Source: Nitrospirota bacterium (GTDB lineage Bacteria; Nitrospirota; Thermodesulfovibrionia; SZUA-242). Taken from it: a stretch of 40,838 bases of DNA. Location: positions 1 to 40,838 of the forward strand of contig JACRHH010000039.1 in the NCBI GenBank assembly GCA_016212095.1. Reading direction: 5' to 3'. The notes under the pieces were generated by a model, which saw only the letters and a list, made by a program, of their open reading frames with translations, was not told where the DNA came from and did not search any database. A program made the translations under genes and the position numbers. Of this stretch, positions 9,701 through 18,264 are shown one piece after another; the stretch's first letter is position 1, and the number at the start of each line of letters is the position of its first letter.

Positions 9701-12298
9701 GGCTCCGGCCTGAGCGGAACCGGCATACCGTTAACATGGGAGAAAACCTTCACGGCATCGGGAAACGCCGCCGCGGGCCTTCTCAATAACCCGCTGTGGT
9801 ATTCCGCCAAATGGGGCGGTTTCAACGACATGGACGGCAGCGGAACCCCAAACCTGGCGTCTGAATGGGATCGCGACGGCGATGGGAATCCCAACACCTA
9901 TTTCTACGTGTCCAATCCGCTGCGCCTTGAGGCCGAACTGGAGTCCGCCTTCACGCAGATCATCAGCCGGGCATCCTCCGGCACGGCAATGAGCGTGCTT
10001 TCCACTTCCGGCGACGGCGACGGCGCAATGTATCAGGCATATTTCCTGCCCGAAAAAATCGAGGAGTCGTCAACCGTCAAGTGGCTTGGCTGTCTTCAGT
10101 CGTTTTTTGTCGATAAATACGGCAACATACGCGAGGATACAAACGGCAATGACGCCATGAACATGGGGAGCGACTACATAATCTCCCTCGATTTCGATCC
10201 CGATCAGGGCGCCATCATAAACAAATACGCCGATTCCAACGGCGACGGCATTAAAGACAGCGCCACTCCGGCGGCAACCCAGACGCTCGAAAACTTCAGC
10301 GCTCCGGTTTGGGACGGCGGAAAGAAACTTTGGGAGAAGAACGCCGCCGACAGGAAGATATTAACCACGATCAACGGCTACGACTTCACCGGGCTTGCAT
10401 CAAACCCCACGAAGGGCTATTTCCACGACGTCAACAATGTCGCGCTGAAACCGTGGCTCAGGGCGGCGGACAACACGGAATCGTCGAACATAATCAACTG
10501 GATACGCGGAGACGCGGTCAGCGGCTATCGTTCCCGTGACGTCGCCATCGGCGCTACTACTCGCGTCTGGAAGCTTGGCGATATCGTCTACTCCACGCCG
10601 GTTGCCGTGGGCAAGGCAACCGAGAATTACGACATCCTTTACAGCGACGCAACATATTCGGCCTACCGCTCGGCCAACCTCAGGCGCAGGCAGGCAGTGT
10701 ATGTTGGCGCCAACGACGGAATGCTTCATGCCTTCAACGGCGGCTATTACGATTCCACGAACAAGCGGTTCTGCACCGCGCTCGACGGAAGCGGATCATG
10801 CTCGAACGGCGCGCCGGAGCTTGGCGACGAGCTTTGGTCTTTCGTGCCGAGGGCGGCTCTTCCACACCTGAAATCGCTCACCGCCTCAACCTATTCGCAT
10901 GAGTATTATGTTGACCTGAAGCCGAAGGTTTCCGACGTGAAGCTGTTTACCGCCGACGCAACGCATGTATCCGGCTGGGGAACCGTGCTGCTGGGCGGCA
11001 TGAGGTACGGCGGCAAGGAGATGTCATGGACTTCCGGCGGATTGAGCTACGGCACGAAGTCCGAATATTTTGCCATGGACGTGACCGACCCCGCCAGTCC
11101 GCGCCTGCTCTGGACGTTCTCGCATTCGTCGCTTGGACAGACGATGTCGCAGCCGGCAATAGTGAAAACGTGCGCGCCCGGCGGATCGTGCAAATGGTTT
11201 GCGGTATTTGGCTCAGGGCCGTCCGGCTACGATTCGCAGTCGAACCTGTCCGGATTCGGCAACGGCTATGTTTTCGTGCTCGATCTCACTTCGGGCTCAA
11301 ACGGCGTCGTAAGCTCGTGGATTGAAAACAGCAATTACTGGCGCATATCCACCGGCCACGCATCGGCGTTTCTTGCCGACCCCGTGGCTGTTGACGTGGA
11401 CATGGATTACGACGCCGACGTGATTTATATCGGCGAGAACTTCAACGATTCCGGAGCCTGGAACGCACGATTGCTGCGGCTCACCACGGTTGCCGGAACG
11501 GAAAACAACCCTTCCAACTGGACTCGTTCGTTCGTTGCCGACGTGAACGCGATGGCAGGCGGCAACGATTCGGCCAGGCGGATCACATCGGCTCCCTCCG
11601 TTGCCATGGACGAACAGGGCAAATTGTGGTTGTATTTTGGAACCGGGCAGTTCCTTGGCGCCGGTGACAAGGCGTCCGGCGAGACAGGAGCCTTCTATGG
11701 AATCAAGGACTCGTGCTGGGACGGCTCATGCGCGGATTCCTACTCCGCCCTGGACGACATGTCCTCCAGCGTGATCTGCCTTGGGGGCGGCACCGCCTGT
11801 CCTTCGGGAACCGGGTTTGCATCGATAAGGCATGATCGCGGCTGGGTGATCTATTTCTCACGCATCCGGGAAACCACCGACTTTACAGGCGCCGCCCTGA
11901 ACCATGTCGGCGAACGCGTTGTTGCCAAGCCTATTGTGATCGGCGGACTGGTCGTCTGGACGACATACGCGCCCGGAACCGATGCTTGCAGCAGCGGAGG
12001 GGAGGGCAACCTCTATTCGGTCTATTACACGACAGGTTCGGCGTATAAAGACTACACAATGAAGGGCCAGAAAACGCGTGAAACCCGTAGCGGCCAGAAC
12101 AATGAGAATACCACCGTCAGCCGGGTTGTGAGGCTCGGAAGCGGAATGCCTTCGTCCGTCAGCGCCCAGATTACGAAGTCGGGGGTTGCCAAGGGCTTTG
12201 CGCAGTCTTCCACCGGCGCGGTTATCGAGGTCGAGAGCATAACGCCGGTGTCGATGAAGAGCAGGATCACGGGCTGGAAGGGCCGGAGGATTCCCTGA
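6707..12298 (+). CDS. pilY1: PilY1-family pilus tip protein, paralog A (Cys-rich, no MIDAS)
   Basis: Giant pilus-tip adhesin and assembly factor, 1863 residues. GGGGAGG at 6693-6699 fixes the ATG at 6707. A signal peptide (about 1-36) is followed by PPFVSDISPPLVMMVMDRDH; where the paralog has the MIDAS motif DNSAS, this copy has DRDHK, so the metal site is lost. An EF-hand-like DLDQDGTLD follows. Residues about 300-400 look PA14-like (FAIDGDDDVEIEIDG). Three Cys modules of pattern C-x6-9-C-x4-D-C-x5-6-C lie near residues 188, 526 and 807. From about residue 1080 comes the PilY1 C-terminal beta-propeller region, including VDVDMDYDADVIYIGENF, the probable calcium site. The C-terminal half is duplicated in the next gene. 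Confidence 0.93.
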   Translation: MKLIRGVFTPCFSMLLPAALFILVMAFAPGTVTAVAPDPAAADSAAVPPFVSDISPPLVMMVMDRDHKLYYQAYDDASDLDQDGTLDVGYNHSTEYYGYFDPGKCYTYNTSGSGEFDPASAAISRFCSSGQWSGNVLNWLAMSRMDALRKVLYGGHRSTDTTSATVLERAYIPQDGHSWGKEFTGRLCSSGSGYTSQCMTALDCAAGETCVDRSLELIGMAAPSAPATCTAAAVTDPWDTTGRMLVVRYGHAASKGCGLNHTSMMAQYEPDKYLTYFYVDDLNDPALNPSTDHAGDNLSLFGVAEFQVTVAGAGNWSFAIDGDDDVEIEIDGVVVSNYYGCHGPVNNQSHSGSIALAAGWHRLIVRHNEEGGWEGFRAWYKKPGDAAWTVFGNTLSIRAPTIVAGNTCALKFGSFIETGTPGTGTGISGIAERHLFCNTTLSDGGAPVFRLLKARQNRIWEWASKERPVCDTSLGAPTDYVVRVKVCDAASGLEGNCKAYINSAGTTTYKPSGILQKYGEGDSKICSKSFAACTANADCAPDGGNCIYNAKIYFGLLTGSYEKNLSGGVVRKNIGSIMDEIDPGTGVFNLSLNSGGNIIQTLERLKTVEYDYGSYSYGNCGWISTRSINEGECRMWGNPTAEMMYEATRYLAGKSASTPAFWYATAADPNDAGLRLPNIGSGSGADSAWVNPFSVYPQCAQPFMLVMSDIDPSYDSDSVPGSHFNSFSGDLSGLDASTLATAIAGGENIGGAYFIGEKGAANDFMCTAKPVGSLSDIRGLCPDEPTKKGSFYSASVAYFGREKLKTCTGDSGTACSSNADCAAVGGNCERRGISTYSVALSSPVPKIEIPFPSIGSAVTLVPVGKSVSGCLNVSTSCSGKCALSYNAGTGLSITGCSSGAYCPSNTIVNLYVDKIEADYGHFRINYEDQEQGADYDMDAVVEYEYCRGNRCAPAIGANQVKVRLNSIFAAGCIDQAMGFVISGTTGDGTYLAVRDTDSGSGLSGTGIPLTWEKTFTASGNAAAGLLNNPLWYSAKWGGFNDMDGSGTPNLASEWDRDGDGNPNTYFYVSNPLRLEAELESAFTQIISRASSGTAMSVLSTSGDGDGAMYQAYFLPEKIEESSTVKWLGCLQSFFVDKYGNIREDTNGNDAMNMGSDYIISLDFDPDQGAIINKYADSNGDGIKDSATPAATQTLENFSAPVWDGGKKLWEKNAADRKILTTINGYDFTGLASNPTKGYFHDVNNVALKPWLRAADNTESSNIINWIRGDAVSGYRSRDVAIGATTRVWKLGDIVYSTPVAVGKATENYDILYSDATYSAYRSANLRRRQAVYVGANDGMLHAFNGGYYDSTNKRFCTALDGSGSCSNGAPELGDELWSFVPRAALPHLKSLTASTYSHEYYVDLKPKVSDVKLFTADATHVSGWGTVLLGGMRYGGKEMSWTSGGLSYGTKSEYFAMDVTDPASPRLLWTFSHSSLGQTMSQPAIVKTCAPGGSCKWFAVFGSGPSGYDSQSNLSGFGNGYVFVLDLTSGSNGVVSSWIENSNYWRISTGHASAFLADPVAVDVDMDYDADVIYIGENFNDSGAWNARLLRLTTVAGTENNPSNWTRSFVADVNAMAGGNDSARRITSAPSVAMDEQGKLWLYFGTGQFLGAGDKASGETGAFYGIKDSCWDGSCADSYSALDDMSSSVICLGGGTACPSGTGFASIRHDRGWVIYFSRIRETTDFTGAALNHVGERVVAKPIVIGGLVVWTTYAPGTDACSSGGEGNLYSVYYTTGSAYKDYTMKGQKTRETRSGQNNENTTVSRVVRLGSGMPSSVSAQITKSGVAKGFAQSSTGAVIEVESITPVSMKSRITGWKGRRIP
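9950..12298 (+). repeat. Diverged direct duplication, copy 1 (pilY1 A 3' half)
   Basis: The 3' half of the first pilY1 gene matches that of the second at DNA level, with long exact blocks such as CAGGCGCAGGCAGGCAGTGT at 10681 and 15146. The protein runs parallel from AMYQAYFLPEK to the C-terminal GWKGRRIP. The duplication boundary near 9950 is approximate. This copy keeps the 249-bp segment 11444-11692. Confidence 0.85.
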
Positions 12299-12329
12299 TG
12301 ATTTATATGGAACCAAAACGAGGTGAATT

Positions 12330-15300
12330 ATGAAGAGAACATGCATGTTGATACTTGCGCTTATGGTTGTCCTGATTCCTGTGCGGATCGCATTCGCCGA
12401 CGATGATGACGACGATGGCGACAACGGTTTTACCGCCACCCCGCCGTTTGTGTCGGTCAACGTGAAGCCGAACATGCTTCTGCTGCTTGATAATTCGGCC
12501 AGCATGAACGATCTGGAATACATCAACGATTCCACGAGCGGCATATATTGCTACGCGAACAATTACAGCAACGCGGGCAATTACGCCGGATACTTCGATC
12601 AGACGAAGATATACGCGTGGGATTCCGGCGACAACTGGTTCGAGTCAATCGACGCGCTGTCGGCCTCATGCAGCCACCGGACGCCGTATCTGTGCGTGGA
12701 CATCGTAGGCGCGGCGGTAACGAAATTCCAGGCTTCAGGCAGGTTCCTGAACTGGCTTTCGGCCTCGAAGATTGATGTGCTAAAGAAAATACTCACCGGC
12801 GGAAAGATGATCCATGTAAACGAGGGCGAGGATCATCACGACGGCGAGCACCATCATGGCGAGGATAACGATGACGACGGCCACCATCACGCCCTGTCGG
12901 CTGAGTCGCGCGGATGCCTTGGCAAGCGGTTCATCAAGGCCGCGCCGTCGGCGGACTTCACGACAGGCGGCGCGATAACATTCGGCATTAACGCGGCCTA
13001 CACCAGCGCCACCGACCCGCTCGTTCTCTCGGCTGGGGCCAATACGAAAATCGAGATATTTTCAGGCACTTACAACGCAACCGCCTGCCAGAACGCCATC
13101 GCCAATATCGACAACCAGGGGCAGTTCAAGCAGAACCTGATCGACTGCTTCAACCTCGGCGGCCCCGACAACAGCTTCAACGGCGCGGCCCGCGCCGCGT
13201 TCAACGTATCGACGCAGTCATGCGTGAAGCTTAACCGGGGGCAGGCGATTCCAAACGGCGATTACGTAAGCCTGAAGAACCATTGCAAGAAATTGTACGA
13301 AAGCATCGCTCCCGCCAATATCAAGGTGACCGACGGCTACTATGTATGCGCCGACGCGGCGCTGAAGCCCGGATCGTATCTGGGCCAGTGCTGGGTGGAC
13401 AACGGCAACAACTGGTCGGCCAACGGAAATTGCGAGCAGACCCAGCTTGCGGCATACTGCGGCTACATGAATTCGCCGCAGGTTGTCGATCCGTCCGATT
13501 CGCCGACGCCGACCGGCGGCATGTCGAACCTTCCGGCCATCTTGAACGACTCCGGCATTCTCGGCCAGCTTGGCCAGCCAAAGGGATCTTTCCCGGTGAA
13601 GATACAGGTTCCTCACGGCGACGATCATATCACCGGGACAAGCGGACTGATCCCGGAGTTCGATTCCGAGATACGCTTTGGCGCGATGCGCTTCAACTAC
13701 TGCGGCTCGGCCTCCGAGAGCGCATTGGACAGCGATATCAGGTATGTTTGCAAGGATCCGGCAAACTCCGCGACGCCGGACAGGGACGGCGGAAAGATAA
13801 TCAGCTACATAGGCTCGCATCATGACGATGACGACGATCACGGTGAGGGCGTCAGCGAGGCGGTGAACGACATGCAGGCCGCCACATGGACGCCGTTTGC
13901 TGAGGCGTACTACAACGCCATTGCCTATTTCGTGAAGGACGCCACGGTATTCAGCACGACAAACTCACCGGTAAAAAACCCGCTCAACGCGACAGACTTC
14001 GAATCCGGAAGGAATCCGATCCAGTATCAGTGCCAGCCCAACAACGTGCTGATAATATCCGACGGCGGTTCCACGGCAGACCTGAACGCCACGATGACGG
14101 CGAAGGCCACGGTGAATCCGTACAAGGACGCCGACGTCATCGACCGCAACAACTGCGGCATGTATTCCGGCAGCACATATGTTGACGATCTGTCGTGGTT
14201 TGCGAAAAACAAGAATATCTTCGATCCGAACGCAGCCAAAACCCAGGCAGGGCAGAGCATTTCGACATGGGTTGTCTATACCGGAGCACAGCAGAACAGC
14301 GAAACCGGCGAGTGCCATCCGATGACCTTGATGCAGAACACCGCGACAAACGGCGGAACAACCATGTATGCCGCCACCGACGCCGATTCGCTTGAAACAA
14401 GCCTCGGCAGCATATTCTCGGAGGTCTCCAAAAAGTCGGCCTCCGGAACCGGCGTGAGCGTGCTTGCGACATCCGGCGACGGCGAGGGCGCGATGTATCA
14501 GGCCTATTTCCTGCCGGAAAAGACGGAAGGATCGTCGGCAAGGCAGTGGCTCGGATACCTTCAGGCCTTCTTCGTGGACAAATACGGCAACATGCGCGAG
14601 GACACGAACGCCGACGACAGGCTGACGCTCACAAGCGACAACATAATCGAGATGGCCTATGACGCGGATCAGGGCACGCTGATAAAAAAATACGCCGACG
14701 CAAACGGCGACGGCGCAAGGGACAGCGCCGATCCGTCTTCCACCGTCACCATCGAGAATTTCAGCTCTCCGATATGGGACGGCGGAAAGAAGCTCTGGGA
14801 GAAGAACGCCGCCGACAGGAAGATATTCACAACGATAAACGGCTACGACTTCACCGGCCTTTCATCGAACGCGACGAAGGGATATTTCCACGACGGCAAC
14901 AACGCGGAGCTCAAGCCGTGGCTCAGGGCTGCGGACAACACCGAGTCCTCGAACATAATCAACTGGATACGCGGCGATGCCGTAGGCGGTTATCGCTCGC
15001 GCGACATAACCATGGGCGGCGCGACGCATGTCTGGAAGCTTGGCGACATCGTCTATTCCACGCCGGTTGCCGTGAGCAAGGCCACCGAGAATTACGACAT
15101 TATCTACAACGACACAACGTATTCGGCCTATCGTTCCGCCAACATCAGGCGCAGGCAGGCAGTGTATGTTGGCGCGAACGACGGAATGCTGCACGCCTTC
15201 AACGGCGGCTATTACGACTCGACGAACAAGCGGTTCTGCACCGCGCTCGACGGAAGCGGATTATGCACAAGCGGCTCGCCCGAGCTGGGCGACGAACTTT

Positions 15301-16628
15301 GGTCTTTCGTGCCGAGGGCGGCGCTTCCGCATCTGAAATCGCTTACGGCGTCCAACTATGCTCACGAGTACTATGTCGATCTGAAGCCGAAGATCTCCGA
15401 CGTGAAGATATTCTCAAGCGACGCAACACACGCATCCGGCTGGGGAACCGTTCTGATAGGCGGCATGAGATTCGGCGGCAAGCAGATTTCCTGGACTTCC
15501 GGCGGATCGAGCTACAGCACGAAGCCCGAATACTTCGCCATGGACGTGACCGATCCCGCCAGCCCGCGCCTGCTCTGGACATTCTCGCATTCGTCGCTTG
15601 GACAGACGATGTCGCAGCCGGCAATCGTGAAAACATGCGCGTCCGGCGGTTCGTGCAAGTGGTTTGCCGTGTTCGGCTCCGGGCCGTCAGGCTACGATTC
15701 GCAGTCGAACCTGTCCGGATTCGGAAACGGCTATGTTTTCGTGCTCGATCTCACGTCAGGCTCAAACGGTGTTATAAGCTCATGGACGGAAAACAGCAAT
15801 TACTGGCGCATCTCAACCGGACATTCATCGGCGTTTCTTGCCGATCCGGTGGTTGTTGACGTTGACATGGATTACGACGCCGACGTGATCTATATCGGCG
15901 AGAATTTCTCGACCGGCGGCGAGCATGACGGCGACGATGATGACGACGACCATGAGGGCGACGATGACGATGATGACCATAATAGCAGCGGGGAATCGCC
16001 CGGCGGATCGGCCACCGGCGCTTTCTATGGCCTGAAGGACGATTGCTGGGACGCGACATGCGCAACCGCATACACAAGCCTCGACGAGATGTCGTCAACC
16101 ACGGTCTGCCTTGGCGGCGGCGCGTCATGCTCAGGCGGAACCGCATTCAATTCGATAACTCATGCGCGCGGCTGGGTGAACTACTTCTCGCGGATGCGCG
16201 AAACAACCGACTATACCGGCGCGGCGTTGAACCACACCGGCGAGCGGATGTTCTCGAAACCGCTGGTAATCGGCGGCCTGGTCACCTGGACGACCTTCGT
16301 TCCCGGAACCGACTCATGCAGCACCGGCGGCGAAGGCAACCTGTATTCCGTCTATTACACGACAGGCAGCGCGTTCAAGGGCTACACCATGAAGGGCCAG
16401 AAGACGCAGGAGGCAAGCAGCGGCCCGAACAATGAGAACACCATCGTCAGCCGAGTCGTGAGGCTCGGAAGCGGAATGCCTTCGGCCATGAGCGCGCAGA
16501 TCACGAAGTCTGGCTCGGCGAAGGGTTTTGCACAGTCTTCCACCGGAGCCATTGTTGAGGTGGAGAGCATCACGCCGGTTTCGATGAAGAGCGTGACAAC
16601 CGGCTGGAAGGGCAGAAGGATTCCGTAA
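12330..16628 (+). CDS. pilY1: PilY1-family pilus tip protein, paralog B (vWA MIDAS, His/Asp tracts)
   Basis: Second PilY1, 1432 residues, 31 nt after the first; GAGGTG precedes the ATG. Signal peptide ends near IAFA (22-23), followed by DDDDDDGD. The MIDAS motif D54-N-S56-A-S58 is intact, which fits a von Willebrand A domain; the distal Asp in LIISDGG (about nt 14050) is consistent. His/Asp-rich tracts occur at residues about 168-187, 497-507 and 1196-1217. From about residue 690 the sequence parallels paralog A, with AMYQAYFLPEK, YVGANDGMLHAFNGGYYDST and VDVDMDYDADVIYIGENF. After ENF, about 83 residues of paralog A are replaced by about 38, mostly Asp, Gly and His. No Cys modules of the paralog A type were seen. 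Confidence 0.93.
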   Translation: MKRTCMLILALMVVLIPVRIAFADDDDDDGDNGFTATPPFVSVNVKPNMLLLLDNSASMNDLEYINDSTSGIYCYANNYSNAGNYAGYFDQTKIYAWDSGDNWFESIDALSASCSHRTPYLCVDIVGAAVTKFQASGRFLNWLSASKIDVLKKILTGGKMIHVNEGEDHHDGEHHHGEDNDDDGHHHALSAESRGCLGKRFIKAAPSADFTTGGAITFGINAAYTSATDPLVLSAGANTKIEIFSGTYNATACQNAIANIDNQGQFKQNLIDCFNLGGPDNSFNGAARAAFNVSTQSCVKLNRGQAIPNGDYVSLKNHCKKLYESIAPANIKVTDGYYVCADAALKPGSYLGQCWVDNGNNWSANGNCEQTQLAAYCGYMNSPQVVDPSDSPTPTGGMSNLPAILNDSGILGQLGQPKGSFPVKIQVPHGDDHITGTSGLIPEFDSEIRFGAMRFNYCGSASESALDSDIRYVCKDPANSATPDRDGGKIISYIGSHHDDDDDHGEGVSEAVNDMQAATWTPFAEAYYNAIAYFVKDATVFSTTNSPVKNPLNATDFESGRNPIQYQCQPNNVLIISDGGSTADLNATMTAKATVNPYKDADVIDRNNCGMYSGSTYVDDLSWFAKNKNIFDPNAAKTQAGQSISTWVVYTGAQQNSETGECHPMTLMQNTATNGGTTMYAATDADSLETSLGSIFSEVSKKSASGTGVSVLATSGDGEGAMYQAYFLPEKTEGSSARQWLGYLQAFFVDKYGNMREDTNADDRLTLTSDNIIEMAYDADQGTLIKKYADANGDGARDSADPSSTVTIENFSSPIWDGGKKLWEKNAADRKIFTTINGYDFTGLSSNATKGYFHDGNNAELKPWLRAADNTESSNIINWIRGDAVGGYRSRDITMGGATHVWKLGDIVYSTPVAVSKATENYDIIYNDTTYSAYRSANIRRRQAVYVGANDGMLHAFNGGYYDSTNKRFCTALDGSGLCTSGSPELGDELWSFVPRAALPHLKSLTASNYAHEYYVDLKPKISDVKIFSSDATHASGWGTVLIGGMRFGGKQISWTSGGSSYSTKPEYFAMDVTDPASPRLLWTFSHSSLGQTMSQPAIVKTCASGGSCKWFAVFGSGPSGYDSQSNLSGFGNGYVFVLDLTSGSNGVISSWTENSNYWRISTGHSSAFLADPVVVDVDMDYDADVIYIGENFSTGGEHDGDDDDDDHEGDDDDDDHNSSGESPGGSATGAFYGLKDDCWDATCATAYTSLDEMSSTTVCLGGGASCSGGTAFNSITHARGWVNYFSRMRETTDYTGAALNHTGERMFSKPLVIGGLVTWTTFVPGTDSCSTGGEGNLYSVYYTTGSAFKGYTMKGQKTQEASSGPNNENTIVSRVVRLGSGMPSAMSAQITKSGSAKGFAQSSTGAIVEVESITPVSMKSVTTGWKGRRIP
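14405..16628 (+). repeat. Diverged direct duplication, copy 2 (pilY1 B 3' half)
   Basis: This is the partner of the copy starting near 9950. It is collinear except at 15909-16022, where 114 bp of GAC/GAT/CAT-rich sequence stand in place of 249 bp in copy 1; the frame is kept. The 5' halves of the two genes are not obviously alignable beyond the signal peptide and first strand. Confidence 0.85.
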
Positions 16629-16632
16629 CGTA

Positions 16633-17532
16633 ATGCCCATGAAAGCACTGGCCGGATTACTGATTCTGTTCATGGGCGTCGGGGCGGTTTCATGCCGCCC
16701 CGCGCAGGATAGGGAATCTGCGCCGGTTACGCCCAAGGCAGCCGACACTCAGACCTCACAGCAACGGATCATGCCTCATCTGGTTCCCGAACATGCCGTC
16801 AGATCATCGAAAATCAGGGTTGAATTGCCCGCGGCCCTGACCAGGGGCAATGTGATCGAGTGGCACTTGAACGGCATGAAATTCCCGACCGCCGGATCAT
16901 CGCGCGAGTTCCCGGCGAATCTGATCAAGCGGGATGATGTGCTGCAAGCGTATATAGTGAACGACGGCGAACGCATCGCCTCGAACAGGATAATCGTCCG
17001 CAATTCGCCGCCCGTTATTACACGCGCCGTTATAATGCCGGAGCGCCCTTCCGCCGCATCGAAGGTGGCTGTTCATGTGACGGCTGAGGATGACGACAAC
17101 GACATTGTTTTTTTTCGCTATGCATGGATCGTAAACGGCAAGCGGTCGGGAGAGGGGCCTGAGCTTAAAGAGCCGTTGAAGCGTGGCGACCGCTTGACCG
17201 TTGAGGTTTATCCCGCCGACGGCAGGGAATCGGGTATGCCCGTAACGCTGAAAACCGAGGCCGTCAACGCGCCTCCGGTTGTGAAGGACGGCACTGACGA
17301 GTTTGACGGCGCGACATACAGGTACAGGATGAACGCTGTCGATCCGGATGGCGACATCCCTGCATACACACTTGCACAGGGGCCGGTTGGCATGAAACTG
17401 GACTCAACCACAGGCGTGGCAACCTGGGAATCCGGCGATGCTTCGGGCGAATATCAGGTGGCGGTTGCCGTGACCGACGGACACGGAGGTAAAACAGTCT
17501 TTGGCTGGCGGGTGAGCGTGGGCAGGAAATAA
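16633..17532 (+). CDS. Lipoprotein with Ig/cadherin-like domains, end of pilus operon
   Basis: 299 residues. The N-terminus MPMKALAGLLILFMGVGAVS followed by Cys21 is a type II lipoprotein signal; Arg at +2 does not suggest inner-membrane retention, so an outer-membrane location is likely. After a polar linker there are three beta-sandwich-like segments: about 50-115, then PPVITRAVIMPERPSAASKV onward, and a C-terminal putative Ig domain with AVDPDGDIPAY and DSTTGVATW, typical of He_PIG/cadherin-like folds. It begins 4 nt after the second pilY1 stop without a clear ribosome site (ATG 16633 or 16639), so it is probably co-translated. A role in anchoring or exporting PilY1 is inference from position. 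Confidence 0.85.
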   Translation: MPMKALAGLLILFMGVGAVSCRPAQDRESAPVTPKAADTQTSQQRIMPHLVPEHAVRSSKIRVELPAALTRGNVIEWHLNGMKFPTAGSSREFPANLIKRDDVLQAYIVNDGERIASNRIIVRNSPPVITRAVIMPERPSAASKVAVHVTAEDDDNDIVFFRYAWIVNGKRSGEGPELKEPLKRGDRLTVEVYPADGRESGMPVTLKTEAVNAPPVVKDGTDEFDGATYRYRMNAVDPDGDIPAYTLAQGPVGMKLDSTTGVATWESGDASGEYQVAVAVTDGHGGKTVFGWRVSVGRK

Positions 17533-17607
17533 CGCCTGAGCCGTCCCGATGGTATAATCTTCGTCAGCCCCGGTATCGGCGGCAAAATAAAACCGGAAGC
17601 AGGCGGC

Positions 17608-18264
17608 ATGAGCAAAAAAAAGGTTGCGGTATTCGTCGATTGGGAGAATGTTCGAAAAGGCGTGTTCGAGGAGGCTGGCCGCAGGCTTCACAGGGAAGTA
17701 AGCTACAACAGCACTGAAAACGTCCTGAGGTTCATAAAGTCGTTCATCAACCCGGATGAAGAGGAAATATACCGGATATTCGTATATCTTACCGAACCTT
17801 ACACCGGAACCATCGGCGGCGTGGATTACACGACCATGCCGGCATTCACGCACTCGATGAATTTCATCGACAGGCTTCAGGTTGAGGAACTGGTTGCGGT
17901 GCGAAAAGGGAAAATAGCCTATCGGGGGCAGGACAGGGACAACCGTCCAATATTCATCCAGAAACAGGTTGACATGATTCTGGGCCTCGATGTGGCGCAT
18001 GTGGCTCATCACCGGCTGGCAGACAGGGCGCTGATCTTGACACTGGACACCGACTGCGTGCCTGCCATGAAGGTCGCCCGCATAAACGGCATGCAGATGA
18101 TGCTGGCATTCTGCCCCGACATCCAGCACGAGATTTCGAAGGAACTGCGCAAACATGCCGATTTCGTGAGGCGGAAGGATTTTGGAGCGATATTTGCCCC
18201 TATATCCCCAGATACTTCCTCATCCCACTCGCGGCTTTCCTCCCCGCGCCCATTGCCAGAATGA
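17608..18264 (+). CDS. NYN-domain (LabA/DUF88-type) protein, putative PIN-like nuclease
   Basis: 218 residues. The N-terminus KVAVFVDWENVRKG carries the conserved Asp11 and Asn14 of NYN domains. Further acidic motifs, KQVDMILGLDV and ILTLDTDCVPAMKVA, complete the expected metal site of the PIN-like fold. These domains are thought to act on RNA; the substrate here is unknown. A TATAAT at 17553-17558 lies upstream, but no good -35 is placed correctly, so a separate promoter is only possible. The last about 20 codons (Ser/Pro-rich) run antisense into the 3' end of nfnB and probably form an unstructured tail. Confidence 0.85.
   Translation: MSKKKVAVFVDWENVRKGVFEEAGRRLHREVSYNSTENVLRFIKSFINPDEEEIYRIFVYLTEPYTGTIGGVDYTTMPAFTHSMNFIDRLQVEELVAVRKGKIAYRGQDRDNRPIFIQKQVDMILGLDVAHVAHHRLADRALILTLDTDCVPAMKVARINGMQMMLAFCPDIQHEISKELRKHADFVRRKDFGAIFAPISPDTSSSHSRLSSPRPLPE

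Noticed and set aside
14774-15859. A 361-codon open frame on the plus strand inside pilY1 B
   Set aside because: Arg-rich translation in an alternative frame of a GC-rich gene, with no motif; a similar but shorter shadow occurs in pilY1 A.
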